This document shows, in pieces, positions 17,020 to 24,749 of a stretch of 64,000 bases of DNA. Under the pieces are notes generated by a model, which did not search any database, was not told the DNA's origin, and saw nothing but the letters and a program-made list of their open reading frames with translations. The first letter of the stretch is position 1. The number at the start of each line of letters is the position of its first letter. This DNA comes from Curtobacterium flaccumfaciens (GTDB lineage Bacteria; Actinomycetota; Actinomycetes; Actinomycetales; Microbacteriaceae): assembly GCF_013359815.1 (NCBI RefSeq), contig NZ_JABMCF010000040.1, positions 248,001 through 312,000 of the forward strand, given 5' to 3'. The position numbers and the translations under genes are program-made.

Positions 17020-18144
17020 ATGCCAAGGAAGCGCGACACGTCGCAGGACGACCACGCACCGACACCGAACGTCACCTTCGAGGTGACCCGTGGCGGTACC
17101 GGTGTGCGCGTGAACGCCTTCCGTCTCGGGTTCATGGGTGCCATCGGTGTGCTCGTCGCACTGCTCGCCGGTGCGATCATCAACGAGCTCAGCACGGTCC
17201 TGGTCTACATCGGGGTCGCACTGTTCCTGGCACTCGGCATCGACCCGCTCGTGTCGTTCCTGGAGCGGATCATCCCGCGCTGGTCGGCCATCACGATCGT
17301 CGTGGTCGCGGTGCTCGGGGCCTTCGCCGGCATCGTGTTCGCCGTGGTGCCGATCCTGGTGGAGCAGGCGTCGAACCTGATCCAGAACTTCCCCGACATC
17401 GTGCAGGACATCTCGCAGCAGCAGTGGGTGCAGGACCTGTCGAAGCAGTTCGCCGGGTCGTTCGACATCGACCACGCCCTGCAGTCGCTGCAGTCGTTCG
17501 TCGAGAAGCCGGGCAACCTGCTCAGCGTCGGCGGCGGGATCCTGGCGGTCGGCAGCGGCATCCTGTCCGGCGTCACCGGGGCGCTCATCGTCATCATCCT
17601 GATGCTCTACTTCCTCGCGTCGATGCGGGGCATGAAGCGTGCGACGTACCGGTTCGTGCCGGCCTCGCGCCGCCAGAACTTCATCGACGTGAGCGAGCAG
17701 ATCACGCAAGCTGTCGGCCGCTACGTCGTCGGGCAGGTCTCGCAGGCACTGATCAACGGCATCCTGAGCTTCTTCTTCCTGCTCATCATCGGCGCGCCGC
17801 TGCCGGTGTTGCTCGCGTCGTTCGCGTTCCTCGGTTCGCTCATCCCGCTCGTCGGCACGCTCGTCGCCGCGATCGTCATCTCGCTGCTCTGCTTCTTCGC
17901 GTCGCCGGCGACCGCCCTCGCCGCTGCCATCTACTACCTCGTCTACATGCAGGTCGAGGCCTACCTGATCTCCCCGCGCATCATGTCGCGTGCGGTCCAG
18001 GTGCCCGGCGCGCTCGTGGTCATCGCGGCGGTCGCGGGCGGCACGATCGGCGGCGTGCTCGGCGCACTCGTGGCGCTGCCCGTCGCGGCGTCGGTCATCA
18101 TCATCGTGCAGAAGGTCATCTACCCCCGCCAGGAGCAGGCGTGA
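17020..18144 (+). CDS. AI-2E family transporter
   Basis: Polytopic membrane protein (374 aa) of the AI-2E/PerM family. Members export small molecules or act as Na+/H+ antiporters; few are characterised. The layout fits: four N-terminal spans, a periplasmic amphipathic stretch (ASNLIQNFPDIVQDISQQQWV...), then the conserved half with FVPASRRQNFIDVSEQITQAVGRYVVGQ and ISPRIMSRAVQVPGALVVIAAVAGGTIGGVLGALVALP. The start is uncertain: ATG 17020 or GTG 17014 lie only 1-7 bases after the tRNA and neither has a ribosome site. The stop overlaps the DUF1684 start. Confidence 0.9.
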   Translation: MPRKRDTSQDDHAPTPNVTFEVTRGGTGVRVNAFRLGFMGAIGVLVALLAGAIINELSTVLVYIGVALFLALGIDPLVSFLERIIPRWSAITIVVVAVLGAFAGIVFAVVPILVEQASNLIQNFPDIVQDISQQQWVQDLSKQFAGSFDIDHALQSLQSFVEKPGNLLSVGGGILAVGSGILSGVTGALIVIILMLYFLASMRGMKRATYRFVPASRRQNFIDVSEQITQAVGRYVVGQVSQALINGILSFFFLLIIGAPLPVLLASFAFLGSLIPLVGTLVAAIVISLLCFFASPATALAAAIYYLVYMQVEAYLISPRIMSRAVQVPGALVVIAAVAGGTIGGVLGALVALPVAASVIIIVQKVIYPRQEQA

Positions 18145-18986
18145 CGAGCGGCACCGGCGCACCCGAAGACGCGGTCGTCGCCGCCTTCGCCGAGCACGTC
18201 CACGACCGTGACCGCTGGGCGCGCAGTGCCCGTGGGCCGCTCGCCCTGGTGAACGCCCAGCACGTCGACCACCCGCAGCCGGTCTGGCCGGTCCCCGGGA
18301 CGTGGGCCCCGGCCGTCGGCGGACTCACCGTGACGGCCGAGGCCTCCGCCGGTGTCGTCGTCGACGGCGTCCCGGTCGACGGCACGGTCCTGGTGGCCGG
18401 CGACACCGCCGTCGTGCCGTCGACCGTCGCGCTGCCGGACGGCTTCGCCGGCAGCGTCAGCGGCGACACCCTGCGCGTCTGGGACCCGTCGTCCGAGTCG
18501 ATCGCCCGCTTCGCGCAGATCGCCCGCTTCGCGTGGTCCGGCGACTGGGTGACGTCCGGCACGTACGTTCCGCTTGCGGGAGACGCCCTGGAGGCCCGTG
18601 GCAGCGTCCGCGACGCCGCCGGCGACGCCCTGCCGGTCGCCGGACACATCGAGACCGTCGTGGGTGGCGCAACGGTGCGGTTCGTCGCCGTCCGGTCGGC
18701 TGCCCACCGCGGAGCCCCGCGGCTGCAGCTCATCGTGCAGGACGGCACGAGCGCCCTGCCCGAGGACGACCCGGGCAGCACCTACTCCATGGGTCGGTTC
18801 CTGTACCTCGACGACCCCGGCATGCAGGCCACGGTCGAGCTCGACTGGAACCTGCTGGTCCTGCCGCCGTGCGCGTTCTCGTACCAGTACGCGTGCCCGA
18901 TCCCACCGGAGGACAACCGCGTCCCGGTGCCGATCACGGCGGGGGAGCGACACCCGGTCGACGCGGACGGTGCCGTCCTGCACTGA
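18141..18986 (+). CDS. DUF1684-family protein
   Basis: 281 aa, no signal peptide or membrane segment. The family signature is at the C-terminus: GRFLYLDD, then ELDWNLLVLPPCAFSYQYACPIPPEDN and a final AGER. Family function is not known. The GTG start follows AGGAG and overlaps the transporter stop (GTGA), so the two are co-translated. Confidence 0.85.
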   Translation: MTSGTGAPEDAVVAAFAEHVHDRDRWARSARGPLALVNAQHVDHPQPVWPVPGTWAPAVGGLTVTAEASAGVVVDGVPVDGTVLVAGDTAVVPSTVALPDGFAGSVSGDTLRVWDPSSESIARFAQIARFAWSGDWVTSGTYVPLAGDALEARGSVRDAAGDALPVAGHIETVVGGATVRFVAVRSAAHRGAPRLQLIVQDGTSALPEDDPGSTYSMGRFLYLDDPGMQATVELDWNLLVLPPCAFSYQYACPIPPEDNRVPVPITAGERHPVDADGAVLH

Positions 18987-19000
18987 TCGGGGTCGGTTCC

Positions 19001-19030
19001 TTGCCGTTCCCAGCCGCAGCGCTGCATAAT
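19001..19030 (+). promoter_or_regulatory. Promoter of the DUF3145 gene
   Basis: TTGCCG at 19001-19006, an 18-base spacer and CATAAT at 19025-19030. It gives a leader of about 108 bases that contains a small GTCCCG/CGGGAC hairpin and a GGAGGA ribosome site. Confidence 0.6.
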
Positions 19031-19144
19031 GGGCGTGTCCCGTCGGGACATCACAATCGCATACCGATGGTTCCGTGGCCCCTCGGGTCAGGATCCTCCG
19101 CACCAGGTCGATGGGGAAGTCGCACCTGACGTATCGGAGGAACC

Positions 19145-19645
19145 GTGAACGGAACGACGACAGGAGTGCTCTACGTGCACTCCTCACCCCGCGCGCTCTG
19201 CCCGCACGTCGAATGGGCAGCAGGTCGCGCGATGAACCGTGCCGTGAACTTCTCGTGGCTCGACCAGCCCGCACAGGACGGTGCGCGCCGGACCGAGTAC
19301 ACGTGGACCGGTGTGGTGGGCGCCGGTGCCGCGATCGCGTCGGCCCTGCGCGGGTGGGAACACCTGCGGTACGAGGTCACCGAGGAGCCGACGAGCGCCT
19401 CGGACGGCGGCCGCTGGATGCACACGCCCGACCTCGGGGTGTTCTACGCGCAGACCGACGTCACGGGCAACATGGTCATCCCCGAGGACCGGGTGCGCTA
19501 CGCGATGGAGGTCGCGGGCAGCAACGCCCTCGAGCTGCACCGTGAGCTCCGGCTCGCCCTCGGGCAGGCCTGGGACGACGAGCTCGAGCCCTTCCGCCAC
19601 GCGGCCGAGGGCAACCCGGTCGTCTGGCTGCACCGCGTCGGCTGA
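19145..19645 (+). CDS. DUF3145-family protein
   Basis: 166-aa cytoplasmic protein of an actinobacteria-restricted family of unknown function. Characteristic segments are GVLYVHSSPRALCPHVEWAAGR at the N-terminus, SWLDQPA, and GRWMHTPDLGVFYAQTDVTGN. The GTG start is well supported by GGAGGA at 19136. It converges on the fatty acid genes. Confidence 0.85.
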   Translation: MNGTTTGVLYVHSSPRALCPHVEWAAGRAMNRAVNFSWLDQPAQDGARRTEYTWTGVVGAGAAIASALRGWEHLRYEVTEEPTSASDGGRWMHTPDLGVFYAQTDVTGNMVIPEDRVRYAMEVAGSNALELHRELRLALGQAWDDELEPFRHAAEGNPVVWLHRVG

Positions 19646-19677
19646 CCCGACCACCAGACCGGCCACCGGAACGACGG

Positions 19678-19708
19678 AAGCCCGCCCCGACGACGCGGGA
19701 CGGGCCTC
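19678..19708. terminator. Imperfect hairpin between convergent genes
   Basis: AGCCCGCCCCG pairs imperfectly with GCGGGACGGGCC across a short loop. It lies between the ends of the DUF3145 gene (+) and fabF (-) and could terminate both. Confidence 0.45.
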
Positions 19709-19726
19709 CTGGCAGGGTGCGACGGA

Positions 19727-20971
19727 TCAGACGCTGCGGAACGCGACCACGGCGTTGTGGCCGCCGAAGCCGAACGAGTTGCTGACCGCGAGCAGGTCGC
19801 CCTCGGGCAGTGCACGCGGCTCGCGGGCCACGTCCATGACGATCTCCGGGTCCTGGTCGTGCAGGTTGATCGTCGGCGGGGCGACGCGGTTGTGCAGCGC
19901 GAGGACGGTGAAGACCGCCTCGATCGCACCGGCACCACCGAGCAGGTGGCCCGTCGAGGCCTTGGTCGCGGACACCACGACGTCGTCCAGGTGGTCGCCG
20001 AAGACCCGACGCATCGCGTGGTACTCGGCGACGTCGCCGACGGGGGTCGAGGTGGCGTGCGCGTTGACGTGCACGACGTCCTCGATGCTCGCGTCGGCGT
20101 GCTCGAGGGCCTGCAGGACCGCACGGGCGGCGGCGCTGCCCTCGGGGTCCGGCGCAGTGATGTGGAAGGCGTCCGAGGTGATGCCGGAGCCGGCGACCTC
20201 GGCGTAGATCGTCGCGCCGCGGGCCTCGGCGTGCTCCTTCGACTCGAGGATGAGCGCCGCAGCGCCGTCACCGAGCACGAACCCGTCACGCGTGACGTCG
20301 TACGGACGCGACGCGGTCTCGGGGGAGTCGTTCCGGCGCGACAGGGCCTGCATCGCGGCGAACGCGGCCAGCGGGAGCGGGTGCAGCGCGGCCTCGGCGC
20401 CACCGGTGATGACGATGTCGGCGTCGCCGTCGGCGATGTGCCGGTACGCCTCGGCCAGCGACTCGGTCGACGACGCGCAGGCGGACAGGTAGGTGCGGGC
20501 ACCACCACGGGCGCCGAACTCCATCTCGATGGCGGCGGCGGGGCCGTTCGCCATGAGCATCGGGACCGTCATCGGCAGGACGCGACGCGGACCCTTCTCG
20601 CGCAGGGTGTCCCAGGCGTCGAGCAGCGTGTTGACGCCACCGATGCCGGTCGCCCAGTCGACGATGAGGCGCTCGGGCACGACCGACTCGTCGTCGATGC
20701 CGGCGTCGGCCCAGGCCTCGCGTGCCGCGACGAGCGACAGCTGCGACGAGGGGTCGAGGCGCTTCGACTCGGGGCGGGTGAGCTGGTCGGTGAGGAACCG
20801 GCGCGCCTGGCCGGCGAACTCCACGGGGAGTTCGAGCTCGGCGTAGCGGGGGTCCTCGATGCGGGTGATGCCGGACTTGCCGGCGAGCAGCGCGTCCCAG
20901 GTGTCCGGGGCGGTCGCGGCGAGGGGTGAGATCGCACCGATCCCGGTGACGACGACGGTCTTCTTGGTCAT
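19727..20971 (-). CDS. fabF: 3-oxoacyl-[ACP] synthase II
   Basis: Elongating condensing enzyme of type II fatty acid synthesis; joins malonyl-ACP to acyl-ACP. 414 aa with the full KAS triad: Cys165 in YLSACASST, His in VNAHATSTPVGD, His in KASTGHLLGGAGAIEA, plus the glycine-rich C-terminal SFGFGGHNA. Last gene of the fab cluster, separated from acpP by about 90 bases that hold a strong hairpin. Confidence 0.96.
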   Translation of the reverse strand: MTKKTVVVTGIGAISPLAATAPDTWDALLAGKSGITRIEDPRYAELELPVEFAGQARRFLTDQLTRPESKRLDPSSQLSLVAAREAWADAGIDDESVVPERLIVDWATGIGGVNTLLDAWDTLREKGPRRVLPMTVPMLMANGPAAAIEMEFGARGGARTYLSACASSTESLAEAYRHIADGDADIVITGGAEAALHPLPLAAFAAMQALSRRNDSPETASRPYDVTRDGFVLGDGAAALILESKEHAEARGATIYAEVAGSGITSDAFHITAPDPEGSAAARAVLQALEHADASIEDVVHVNAHATSTPVGDVAEYHAMRRVFGDHLDDVVVSATKASTGHLLGGAGAIEAVFTVLALHNRVAPPTINLHDQDPEIVMDVAREPRALPEGDLLAVSNSFGFGGHNAVVAFRSV

Positions 20972-21006
20972 GGGACGACGTGCTCTTTCGTTGGGGTGAA
21001 CAAGAT

Positions 21007-21046
21007 GAGCGCCACGGCCCGCAGGGGTCCGCGGGCCGCGGCGCTC
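21007..21046 (-). terminator. Strong hairpin between acpP and fabF
   Basis: Arms GAGCGCC-A-CGGCCCGC and GCGGGCCG-C-GGCGCTC form a 16-base stem with one mismatch and an 8-base loop. No T-tract. Its position suggests partial termination or mRNA processing that leaves acpP transcripts more abundant than fabF. Confidence 0.6.
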
Positions 21047-21058
21047 AGGAAGCTCGTG

Positions 21059-21307
21059 TCAGGCCTGGGCCTTGACGATGTAGTCGACCGCGTTGCCCAC
21101 GGTCTTGAGGTTCTTGACCTCTTCGTCCGGGATCTTCACGTCGAACTTCTCCTCGGCGTTGACCACGATGGTCATCATCGAGATGGAGTCGATGTCGAGG
21201 TCGTCCGTGAAGGACTTGTCGGCAGCGACGGTGTCGGTGGCGATACCGGTCTCGTCGTTGATCAGCTCGGCCAGGCCGGCGAGGACTTCTTCGTTGGACA
21301 GGGCCAT
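21059..21307 (-). CDS. acpP: Acyl carrier protein of fatty acid synthesis
   Basis: 82-aa carrier; acyl chains ride on a phosphopantetheine attached to Ser41 in DLDIDSISMMTIV. The acidic four-helix pattern and the C-terminal KTVGNAVDYIVKAQA are typical of actinobacterial FAS II ACP. The ATG at 21307 is preceded by a perfect AAGGAG. Confidence 0.96.
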   Translation of the reverse strand: MALSNEEVLAGLAELINDETGIATDTVAADKSFTDDLDIDSISMMTIVVNAEEKFDVKIPDEEVKNLKTVGNAVDYIVKAQA

Positions 21308-21429
21308 GAGTGTTCTCCTTGAAGGGGGGTGTCGTTTGACCGTTGACCAGCCTAGGGCACGCGGGGTCCGGGTGCGCGGAGGCTCGTCGGGATGGGCACC
21401 GGGCGCGCGGGTGCGCGACCGGAGGGGGA

Positions 21430-22482
21430 TCAGGGGAGGACGACCACCTGGGCACCGAACACGAGTCCGGCGCCGAAGCCGATCTGCAGGGCGAGGCCGC
21501 CCGACAGGTCCGGGTGCTCCTCGAGCAGGCGGTGCGTGGCGAGCGGGATGCTCGCGGCGGAGGTGTTGCCGGTGGTGGTGATGTCGCGGGCGATCGTCAC
21601 CGTCTCCGGCAGGCCGAGCTGCTTGGCGAACTCGTCGATGATGCGGATGTTCGCCTGGTGGGGCACGAACGCGGCGAGGTCCTCGGGGCGGACGCCGGCG
21701 GTCTCGAGCGCCTGGCGGGCGACCTTGACCATCTCCCAGACGGCCCAGCGGAACACCGTCTGACCGGCCTGGCGCATGGTCGGACGCGGTGCCCCGGCCT
21801 CCCACTCGTTGTAGGTCGCGGTCATGCCGATGGCGTCCCACTTCGAGCCGTCGGAACCCCAGATGGTGGGGGCGATGCCCGGGAAGTCGCTCGGGCCGAT
21901 CACGGCCGCGCCGGCACCGTCCCCGAGCAGGAACGAGATCGAGCGGTCGGTCGGGTCGACGACGTCGCTGAGCTTCTCGGCCCCGACGACCAGCACGTGG
22001 TCGGCGAGTCCGGACTTGATGAACGAGTCGGCCTGGGCGATGCCGTAGGCGTACCCGGCACAGGCGGCGCTGATGTCGTACGCGGCGGCCGGGGTGGCCC
22101 CGATGCGCTCGGCGAGCAGCGACGCCATCGACGGGGTCGCCACGGTGTGCGTGACGGTGCTCACGAGCACGACGCCGATCTGGGACGGCTCGATGCCGGC
22201 CTTCTCGATGGCCTCGCGTGCGGCGGCCTCGGCGAGGTCGACGGCCTCGACGTCCTTGCCCGCGCGCTTGCGGGTGATGATGCCGGTGCGCTGGCGGATC
22301 CACTCGTCGGACGAGTCGATCGGGCCGACGAGGTCGTCGTTCGGCACGACGTTCTCGCCGCGGGCGGCGCCGAACGCCAGGATCCGGGTGAACTCGTGGC
22401 CGCGACGCTGCTGGAGCAGCGGGCGCGCGGATCCGGTCGGGAGGCCCGTGGGGGCGTCCGTCGGGGTGGTCGGGTCGGTCAT
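21430..22482 (-). CDS. fabH: 3-oxoacyl-[ACP] synthase III
   Basis: Starts fatty acid synthesis by condensing an acyl-CoA with malonyl-ACP; in actinobacteria it usually prefers branched starters. 350 aa with Cys141 in ISAACAGYAYG, His in FVPHQANIRII and Asn in TTGNTSAASIP. The first ~25 residues are an extra low-complexity tail. Its ATG overlaps the fabD stop. Confidence 0.95.
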   Translation of the reverse strand: MTDPTTPTDAPTGLPTGSARPLLQQRRGHEFTRILAFGAARGENVVPNDDLVGPIDSSDEWIRQRTGIITRKRAGKDVEAVDLAEAAAREAIEKAGIEPSQIGVVLVSTVTHTVATPSMASLLAERIGATPAAAYDISAACAGYAYGIAQADSFIKSGLADHVLVVGAEKLSDVVDPTDRSISFLLGDGAGAAVIGPSDFPGIAPTIWGSDGSKWDAIGMTATYNEWEAGAPRPTMRQAGQTVFRWAVWEMVKVARQALETAGVRPEDLAAFVPHQANIRIIDEFAKQLGLPETVTIARDITTTGNTSAASIPLATHRLLEEHPDLSGGLALQIGFGAGLVFGAQVVVLP

Positions 22483-23420
22483 GCGGTTGCGTCTGCTTCC
22501 TGGCCCGCGCGCTGCAGCAGGTCGATCGCTGCAGGCAGGTCGTCGGGGGTCTTGATGGCGACGGTCGGCGTGCCGCGGAGGCCGCGCTTCGCCAGGCCGA
22601 CGAGGGCACCGGCGGGTGCGAGCTCGATGATGCCGGTCACGCCGGCGGCGGAGAAGGACTCCATGACCGCGTCCCAGTGCACGGGGCTCGCGATCTGCTG
22701 GACCATCAGGTCGACGAAGCGGCGCCCGTCGTCGACGCGGGAGCCGTCGGCGTTGGTCCAGATCGGCAGGGTCGGGTCCTGCACGGTGGCGGCGGCCGCG
22801 ACCGGGGCGACCCGCTCGACGGCGGGGGCCATGTAGCGGGTGTGGAACGCACCGGCCACGGCGAGCGGGATCACCCGGGCCTTGGCGGGCGGGTCGGCGG
22901 CGAGGGCCGCGATGGCGTCTGCGGCACCGGCGACGACGGTCTGGCCGCCACCGTTGTGGTTCGCGGGCACGAGGCCGTGCTCGGCGAGGGCTGCGGCGAC
23001 CGCGTCGGCGTCGCCACCGAGGACGGCGGCCATCGAGGTCGGCTCGAGCGCTGCGGCGTCGGCCATGGCCCGGCCGCGCTCGGCGACCAGGGCGACGGCG
23101 TCGGTCGGCTCGAGGATCCCGGCGACCGCGGCGGCGGTGAACTCGCCCACCGAGTGTCCGGCGACCCCGCCCACCAGGGCACGACGGCCCGCGGCGAGCA
23201 GTGCGTCGGCGGTCACCAGGCCGGCGGCCACGATGAGGGGCTGTGCGAGCGCGGTGTCCTTGATGGTGTCCGCGTCGGAGTTCGTGCCGTGCTCGGCGAG
23301 GTCGACGCCGATCGACTCCGACCACTGCCCGACTCGTTCACGAACGGTGGCGTCCTCGAGCCAGGGGGCGAGGAAGCCGGGGGTCTGGGAGCCCTGTCCG
23401 GGCGCGACGACGACGATCAC
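22479..23420 (-). CDS. fabD: Malonyl-CoA:ACP transacylase
   Basis: Moves malonyl from CoA to ACP. 313 aa with APGQGSQTPGFL at the N-terminus and the nucleophile Ser90 in GVAGHSVGEF; His lies in GAFHTRYM. First structural gene of the fab cluster, overlapping fabH by 4 bases. Confidence 0.95.
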   Translation of the reverse strand: MIVVVAPGQGSQTPGFLAPWLEDATVRERVGQWSESIGVDLAEHGTNSDADTIKDTALAQPLIVAAGLVTADALLAAGRRALVGGVAGHSVGEFTAAAVAGILEPTDAVALVAERGRAMADAAALEPTSMAAVLGGDADAVAAALAEHGLVPANHNGGGQTVVAGAADAIAALAADPPAKARVIPLAVAGAFHTRYMAPAVERVAPVAAAATVQDPTLPIWTNADGSRVDDGRRFVDLMVQQIASPVHWDAVMESFSAAGVTGIIELAPAGALVGLAKRGLRGTPTVAIKTPDDLPAAIDLLQRAGQEADATA

Positions 23421-23442
23421 CGGACAATCCTCGCGTTCTCAC

Positions 23443-23484
23443 CCCGCGGGGCCCGTGTGGACTTCCCACACGAATCCCCGCGGG
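23443..23484 (-). promoter_or_regulatory. Two-part dyad upstream of fabD
   Basis: Outer arms CCGCGGGG (23444-23451) and CCCCGCGG (23476-23483), inner arms CGTGTGG (23454-23460) and CCACACG (23466-23472), loop ACTTC. GACAAT/ATTGTC repeats flank it at 23423 and 23486. It lies between the regulator stop and the fabD start, so it may be a terminator of the regulator gene, an operator, or both. Confidence 0.5.
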
Positions 23485-23515
23485 ACATTGTCGGTTCTCT
23501 ACCGTCCGGAGCGCT

Positions 23516-24742
23516 CTAGCGTCGGGGCGTGATGCGGCGGCGGCCGGTCGCGGACTCGGACATCGCGCCGAGGATGAGCGCCGACTGCACGATCAGGGCG
23601 TCACGGGCGTGCGTGGCGTCCCACCCGATGATGTCGGCGACCCGGCGCAGGCGGTAGCGCACGGTGTTCGGGTGCACGAAGAGCTCGCGCGCCGTGGCCT
23701 CGAGCGAACGCCCGGTGTCCAGGTAGCACCAGAGCGTCTGCAGGAGCTCGGTCGATTGGTCCTTGAGTGGGACGTAGATGCGCTGCACCAGGGCCGACCG
23801 GGCGAGCGGGTCGCCGGCCAGGGCACGTTCGGGCAGCAGGTCGTCGGCCAGGGCCGGGCGCGGGACGCCTCGCCAGGCACGCGCGACGGCGAACCCGGCG
23901 AGGGCGGCCTTCGCGCTGGTCGAGGCGTCGACGACCCCGGGGACCTCGTTGCCGAGCACCAGGTGCCCGTCGCCGAACAGCGGTTCGAGGGCCTGCGCGA
24001 TGGTCGTGAAGGAGACGGGCTCCTCGCCCTCGGGGACGTCGTCGCGCGGGGTGGCGCGGCCGATCACCACGACGAGCCGCGACCCCTGGACCCCGACGAG
24101 CACGTCGGCGTCCATGTGCCGTGCGGTCCGCCGGACCTGGTCGACCTCGAGCTGCTTCGGCGCGGTGCCGACGAGCACCGCGACCTCGCCGTGGCCGTGC
24201 CACCCGAGGGCGGCGATCCGGGACGGCAGTTCGTCGTCGTACTCGCCGGAGAGGATCGAGTCGACCACGAGCGCTTCGAGCCGGGCGTCCCACAGGCCGC
24301 GGGCCTCGGCTGCGCGGGCGTAGACGTCGGCGGCGGCGAACGCGATGTCGCGGGAGTACTTGAGGATCGCCTCCTGCAGCATCTCGTCGTCGGCGGCGCG
24401 TTCCTCGACCACGGTCACCACGACGCGGATGAGCTGCAGGGTCTGCTGCAGGCTCACCGAGCGCAGGAGTTCCCGCGGGGCGGACCCGAAGACGTCGGCC
24501 GCGGCGATCCACGGCGTCGACGCGGTGCCCTCGAGCCAGCTGATGAACGAGGTGATGCCGGCCTGGGCGACGAGGCCCACGGCGGAGCGGCGCCCCGGCG
24601 GCATCTCGCTGTACCAGGGGAGCGTGTCCTCGAGCCGCTTGATCGTGGCTGTGGAGAGTTCTCCGGACACCTGACGGAGCCAGGAGAGCGCGCGCTCGCG
24701 CGCGCTCTCCTGGCTCTCGTGGTCCGGGCGGACCGTCGTCAC
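23516..24742 (-). CDS. fasR: PucR-type transcriptional regulator, FasR-like
   Basis: 408 aa. The C-terminal helix-turn-helix of the PucR family is clear (YLDTGRSLEATARELFVHPNTVRYRLRRVADIIGWD, about 350-385). The central part matches the GGDEF-like/CdaR-type region of such regulators. In Streptomyces a regulator of this type, FasR, sits directly upstream of fabD-fabH-acpP-fabF and activates them; the same order here supports the name. It starts only 7 bases after the aceE stop and lacks its own promoter gap, so it is probably co-transcribed with aceE. Confidence 0.85.
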   Translation of the reverse strand: MTTVRPDHESQESARERALSWLRQVSGELSTATIKRLEDTLPWYSEMPPGRRSAVGLVAQAGITSFISWLEGTASTPWIAAADVFGSAPRELLRSVSLQQTLQLIRVVVTVVEERAADDEMLQEAILKYSRDIAFAAADVYARAAEARGLWDARLEALVVDSILSGEYDDELPSRIAALGWHGHGEVAVLVGTAPKQLEVDQVRRTARHMDADVLVGVQGSRLVVVIGRATPRDDVPEGEEPVSFTTIAQALEPLFGDGHLVLGNEVPGVVDASTSAKAALAGFAVARAWRGVPRPALADDLLPERALAGDPLARSALVQRIYVPLKDQSTELLQTLWCYLDTGRSLEATARELFVHPNTVRYRLRRVADIIGWDATHARDALIVQSALILGAMSESATGRRRITPRR

Positions 24743-24749
24743 GGGTTGA

